The notes under the pieces: generated by a model
Database searches by the model: none
Told to the model about the DNA's origin: nothing
The model's input: the letters and a program-made list of their open reading frames with translations, nothing else
Shown: piece by piece, positions 61,196-64,000 of the stretch
How the letters are laid out: each line of letters begins with the position of its first letter
Numbering within the stretch: the first letter of the stretch is position 1
Position numbers and translations under genes: made by a program
Source: Sulfobacillus acidophilus DSM 10332
GTDB taxonomy: Bacteria; Bacillota; Sulfobacillia; Sulfobacillales; Sulfobacillaceae
NCBI GenBank assembly: GCA_000237975.1
Contig: CP003179.1
Location: 1,364,001 to 1,428,000 of the forward strand
Direction: 5' to 3'
Length of the DNA stretch: 64,000 bases

Positions 61196-62251
61196 ATGCT
61201 AGATTTTGATCAGGCAGCGGAAAATTTTGCCGTCATCAAAGTGGTGGGCGTGGGCGGTGGCGGCACGAATGCGGTCAACCGGATGATCCAGGCCGGACTG
61301 AAAGGCGTGGAATTTATTGCGGTCAATACGGACGCCCAAGCCCTGGCCCTTTCGATGGCACCGACCCGTTTACAAGTGGGGATGAAGTTGACCAAGGGGC
61401 TAGGCGCGGGAGCCAATCCGGATATCGGCCAAAAAGCTGCCGAAGAGAGTCGCGAACAAATTGCCGATGCGTTAAAGGGCGCAGATATGGTCTTCATTAC
61501 GGCGGGTATGGGCGGCGGTACGGGGACCGGGGCGGCGCCGGTGGTCGCCGAAGTGGCGAAAGAAGTCGGGGCGCTCGCGGTCGGGGTGGTAACCAAGCCC
61601 TTCACGTTTGAAGGTCGGCGGCGCCAAACCTTTGCGGAAAAAGGCGCCGCGAATTTGAAGGCCAAAGTGGATACCTTAATTACCATTCCCAACGATCGGC
61701 TCTTACAGGTGGTGGAGAAAAAAACCTCGATTGTCGAGGCCTTTCGCATTGCCGATGATGTTCTTCGCCAAGGGGTGCAGGGCATATCCGATCTCATTGC
61801 GGTGCCGGGTTTGATTAACTTGGATTTTGCCGATGTCAAAACCATCATGTCGGAAATGGGGTCGGCCCTGATGGGAGTGGGGGTCAGTCAAGGCGAAAAT
61901 CGGGCGGCGGCCGCCGCCAAAGCGGCAATTTCCAGTCCCTTGTTGGAAACGAGCATTGACGGTGCCCGGGGCGTGTTGTTAAACATTACCGGCGGTAGCG
62001 ATTTGTCGTTGTTCGAGGTCAATGAGGCGGCGGAAATCGTGATTCAAGCGGCCGATCCCGAAGCCAACATTATTTTCGGCGCCGTGATTGACGACACGTT
62101 ACGCGACGAAGTGCGAGTGACCGTGATTGCGACCGGATTTAGCGGCGAACGCCGTCGGTCGGAACCGGAGCGCCAACGAGAAGAAATTGAGATTAAACCG
62201 TTTGCTAATGATGATTTGGATATTCCGGCGTTTTTACGTCGCCGGTCGTAA
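61196..62251 (+). CDS. ftsZ: Cell-division GTPase FtsZ
   Basis: A 351-residue tubulin-like GTPase. Motifs are [24 protein letters not shown], the tubulin signature [29 protein letters not shown] and [11 protein letters not shown]. The C-terminal peptide [12 protein letters not shown], used to contact FtsA and other partners, is present after a short linker. ATG 61196 follows GGGAGGAAA. A strong terminator closes the dcw cluster. Confidence 0.98.
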   Translation: MLDFDQAAENFAVIKVVGVGGGGTNAVNRMIQAGLKGVEFIAVNTDAQALALSMAPTRLQVGMKLTKGLGAGANPDIGQKAAEESREQIADALKGADMVFITAGMGGGTGTGAAPVVAEVAKEVGALAVGVVTKPFTFEGRRRQTFAEKGAANLKAKVDTLITIPNDRLLQVVEKKTSIVEAFRIADDVLRQGVQGISDLIAVPGLINLDFADVKTIMSEMGSALMGVGVSQGENRAAAAAKAAISSPLLETSIDGARGVLLNITGGSDLSLFEVNEAAEIVIQAADPEANIIFGAVIDDTLRDEVRVTVIATGFSGERRRSEPERQREEIEIKPFANDDLDIPAFLRRRS

Positions 62252-62265
62252 CCCGACATCCGCTA

Positions 62266-62293
62266 AAACCCGCCTTGGAGGCGGGTTTTTTTG
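62266..62293 (+). terminator. Terminator after ftsZ
   Basis: AAACCCGCC / GGCGGGTTT with a TTGGA loop and a continuing T run, 14 nt after the ftsZ stop. Confidence 0.93.
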
Positions 62294-62427
62294 TCGGGAA
62301 TTTCTCCAGCATGCCATCAGCCACTGACAAGATTTCCGTCGCCAGTTTTTTAGAATAGCTCCCGTAAGACATACCGTAGAGCCTATGTTGCATATCCATT
62401 AGCCAAGGTGCGCGATGGGGGGCGACG

Positions 62428-63279
62428 ATGATGATAGGGGGTATCTCCACCCTGCTCTATAGCCTGGTCATGGACGGAACCCTCCTTTGGGCTACCGGAC
62501 AACTGGCCGGATATCCCGTCCGCTGGAGCCGTCTGATGCCGGCCGCGATGGTTGGGGTGTTACCTACTTTATGGGTATTGTGGCACCGTAACCTTTATGC
62601 TACGCCCTGGGAAGTCGGGCTGGCGTGGCCGGTCGCGATGGTCCGGCTCGCGTTTGGCCCCATGCGGCGACCGGTTTGGGCCAAAACCTATCTGATTTTT
62701 CTGGGTTGGACGTTTTTAGCCGGGGGGTTCATGACCGCCCTGGTGAACTGGGTGCGCTGGTGGCATCCCGGATGGGAGCTGGGAAACGGCCGGTATCTGG
62801 TCGCCCTGTTCGTGGCGTTGGGGGGCCGGTGGATGCCGAAAGCCCGATGGCGTCAATGGCTCGGGCGGGAAGAATGGGGATTCATTAAGTGCCAAGTGGG
62901 GACGCGGCGGGTGACGATTCCGGTGTTATGGGATTCCGGCAACCAGCTGGAAGAGCCCGGGACGGGTCGTAAAGTGGTGGTCGTCGACGGTCGCGGCCTG
63001 GGCGACGCGTTGCCGGATCATATTCGGCAATGGCTGCAAAATCCTACCGATGACCATGTACCGCCCGGGGCTATTCGCTATCGCACGATTGCCGGGGAGG
63101 GATGGTTGCCGGTCATCCCGGTGGAGCAGGGCACCGGATTTTTTGCCGGCCGCTGGCACCGGCTGGCCCCTTTCGTGATGGGCGTCAGCGCCTACCCGGT
63201 GTCTCCTAGCGGCCATTATCGGGCGTTGGCCTCCCCGAAACTCTTACAACGAAATCCCAATGAAGGGGTGGGAGCATGA
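62428..63279 (+). CDS. spoIIGA: Sporulation sigma-E processing peptidase SpoIIGA
   Basis: A 283-residue protein with five hydrophobic helices in the first 140 residues and a cytoplasmic aspartic-protease-like domain with the motif [20 protein letters not shown]. SpoIIGA cleaves pro-sigma-E in the mother cell when triggered from the forespore. Position between ftsZ and sigE is the same as in Bacillus and Clostridium. The start is ATG 62428 or the adjacent 62431. Confidence 0.93.
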   Translation: MMIGGISTLLYSLVMDGTLLWATGQLAGYPVRWSRLMPAAMVGVLPTLWVLWHRNLYATPWEVGLAWPVAMVRLAFGPMRRPVWAKTYLIFLGWTFLAGGFMTALVNWVRWWHPGWELGNGRYLVALFVALGGRWMPKARWRQWLGREEWGFIKCQVGTRRVTIPVLWDSGNQLEEPGTGRKVVVVDGRGLGDALPDHIRQWLQNPTDDHVPPGAIRYRTIAGEGWLPVIPVEQGTGFFAGRWHRLAPFVMGVSAYPVSPSGHYRALASPKLLQRNPNEGVGA

Positions 63280-64000
63280 GTCTTTCCGAATCGTTGACGC
63301 GATTAGAAGCGAACCGTCCACCGGGCGGTTGGCGCCGTTGGTTGACCTGGTTGCGCCAATGGTGGGTGTCCGAAGACCAGGAGTCGGTGCACTATGTCGG
63401 GTCCAGTGAAGCGTTGCCGCCTCCTTTAACCGGGGATGAGGAGGCGACCTTATTAACCCACTTGGCGCAGGGCGAGCACCATGCCCGAGGCATTTTAATT
63501 GAGCGTAATCTACGGCTTGTGGTCTACATTGCGCGCAAATTTGAAAACACCGGGGTGGGCATTGAAGACTTGGTGTCGATTGGCACCATTGGCCTCATTA
63601 AAGCCGTCAATACCTTTAACGTGGAGAAAAAAATTAAACTGGCCACGTATGCCTCCAAGTGTATTGAAAACGAGATTTTGATGTATTTGCGCCGAAACTC
63701 GCGGACTCGGTCGGAAGTGTCGTTTGACGAACCGTTGAACGTGGATTGGGACGGCAATGAGCTCTTGTTGTCGGATGTTTTGGGGACGGAAACCGATATT
63801 ATTTATAAACCCTTGGAAGAAGAAGTCGACCGAACGATGTTGCGCCGGGCGTTAAATAAGCTGACGGCACGGGAAAAACGGATTATGGAACTGCGCTTCG
63901 GGTTAAAAGACGGGTTGGAGCGGACCCAAAAAGAAGTGGCGGACACCCTCGGGATCAGCCAGTCGTATATATCTCGGCTCGAAAAACGAATTTTAAAACG
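63276..64000 (+). CDS. sigE: Sporulation sigma factor SigE, 3' end outside the window
   Basis: The frame starts at ATG 63276, overlapping the spoIIGA stop (ATGA), and is open to the window edge (241 codons seen). Region 2 is clear: [59 protein letters not shown]. Region 4 has [15 protein letters not shown] and the helix-turn-helix [20 protein letters not shown]. An N-terminal pro-sequence of about 30-40 residues (to near [17 protein letters not shown]) fits removal by SpoIIGA. It directs mother-cell transcription in sporulation. Confidence 0.96.
   Translation, partial: MSLSESLTRLEANRPPGGWRRWLTWLRQWWVSEDQESVHYVGSSEALPPPLTGDEEATLLTHLAQGEHHARGILIERNLRLVVYIARKFENTGVGIEDLVSIGTIGLIKAVNTFNVEKKIKLATYASKCIENEILMYLRRNSRTRSEVSFDEPLNVDWDGNELLLSDVLGTETDIIYKPLEEEVDRTMLRRALNKLTAREKRIMELRFGLKDGLERTQKEVADTLGISQSYISRLEKRILK

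Overview
The window reads as the chromosome of an acidophilic, sulfur-oxidising, endospore-forming Firmicute, most like Sulfobacillus or a close relative. This is inferred from gene content and gene order; no database search was possible. Three points support it: an sHdr/LbpA sulfur-oxidation operon, a Firmicutes-type division and cell-wall cluster that runs from ftsZ into spoIIGA-sigE, and moderately GC-rich DNA with many GTG starts. Almost all genes are on the + strand.

Layout. (1) 1-11463: one tightly packed operon for cytoplasmic sulfane-sulfur oxidation. It encodes HdrC1 (3' end only), HdrB1, HdrA, an unknown protein, a fused HdrC2-HdrB2, two lipoate-binding proteins, a fused lipoate ligase sLpl(AB), TusA, DsrE, an unknown protein, EtfB, EtfA and a membrane Fe-S ETF:quinone oxidoreductase. 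TusA and DsrE would deliver sulfur, sHdr-LbpA would oxidise it, and ETF plus the membrane protein are a plausible electron exit to the quinone pool. (2) 11.5-21.6 kb: housekeeping genes mutS2, tyrS, a TPR protein, an unusual pair of ThiF-like proteins, nadE, yebC and ruvCAB. (3) 21.6-23.3 kb: an IS110-family element between ruvB and yajC, with a structured non-coding 3' end that may encode a bridge RNA. (4) 23.6-29.2 kb: glutamate dehydrogenase and a methylmalonyl-CoA/propionyl-CoA module. (5) 29.2-37.5 kb: PIG-L deacetylase, DppA aminopeptidase, a flippase-like protein, an orphan peptide-binding lipoprotein, an amidase, a DMT transporter and a LysR regulator.

(6) 37.6-39.8 kb: selD, which is itself a selenoprotein gene. 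It has an in-frame TGA at 37638 followed by a convincing bacterial SECIS hairpin, and it is divergent from the LysR gene across an ATAC-N7-GTAT box. A YraQ-type permease follows. (7) 39.8-44.3 kb: a variable stretch with a secreted or anchored trypsin-like protease, two unrecognised anchored proteins, decayed coding sequence, and a roughly 105-bp duplication of the 3' half of a tRNA-Ala(CGC) gene with its terminator. (8) 44.4-62.3 kb: the dcw cluster, with MraZ boxes, mraZ, rsmH, ftsL, two class B PBPs, murE, murF, mraY, ftsW, murG, murB, murA, DUF881, sbp, ftsA and ftsZ. It lacks murD and a divIB/ftsQ gene. (9) 62.4-64.0 kb: spoIIGA and the start of sigE, which runs off the window.

The observations most worth following are the selenocysteine SelD with its possible LysR regulator and permease neighbour, the self-contained sulfur-oxidation operon with its own electron-transfer module, the candidate bridge RNA, the four 10-bp-phased MraZ boxes with overlapping leader hairpins, and the tRNA-Ala duplication.
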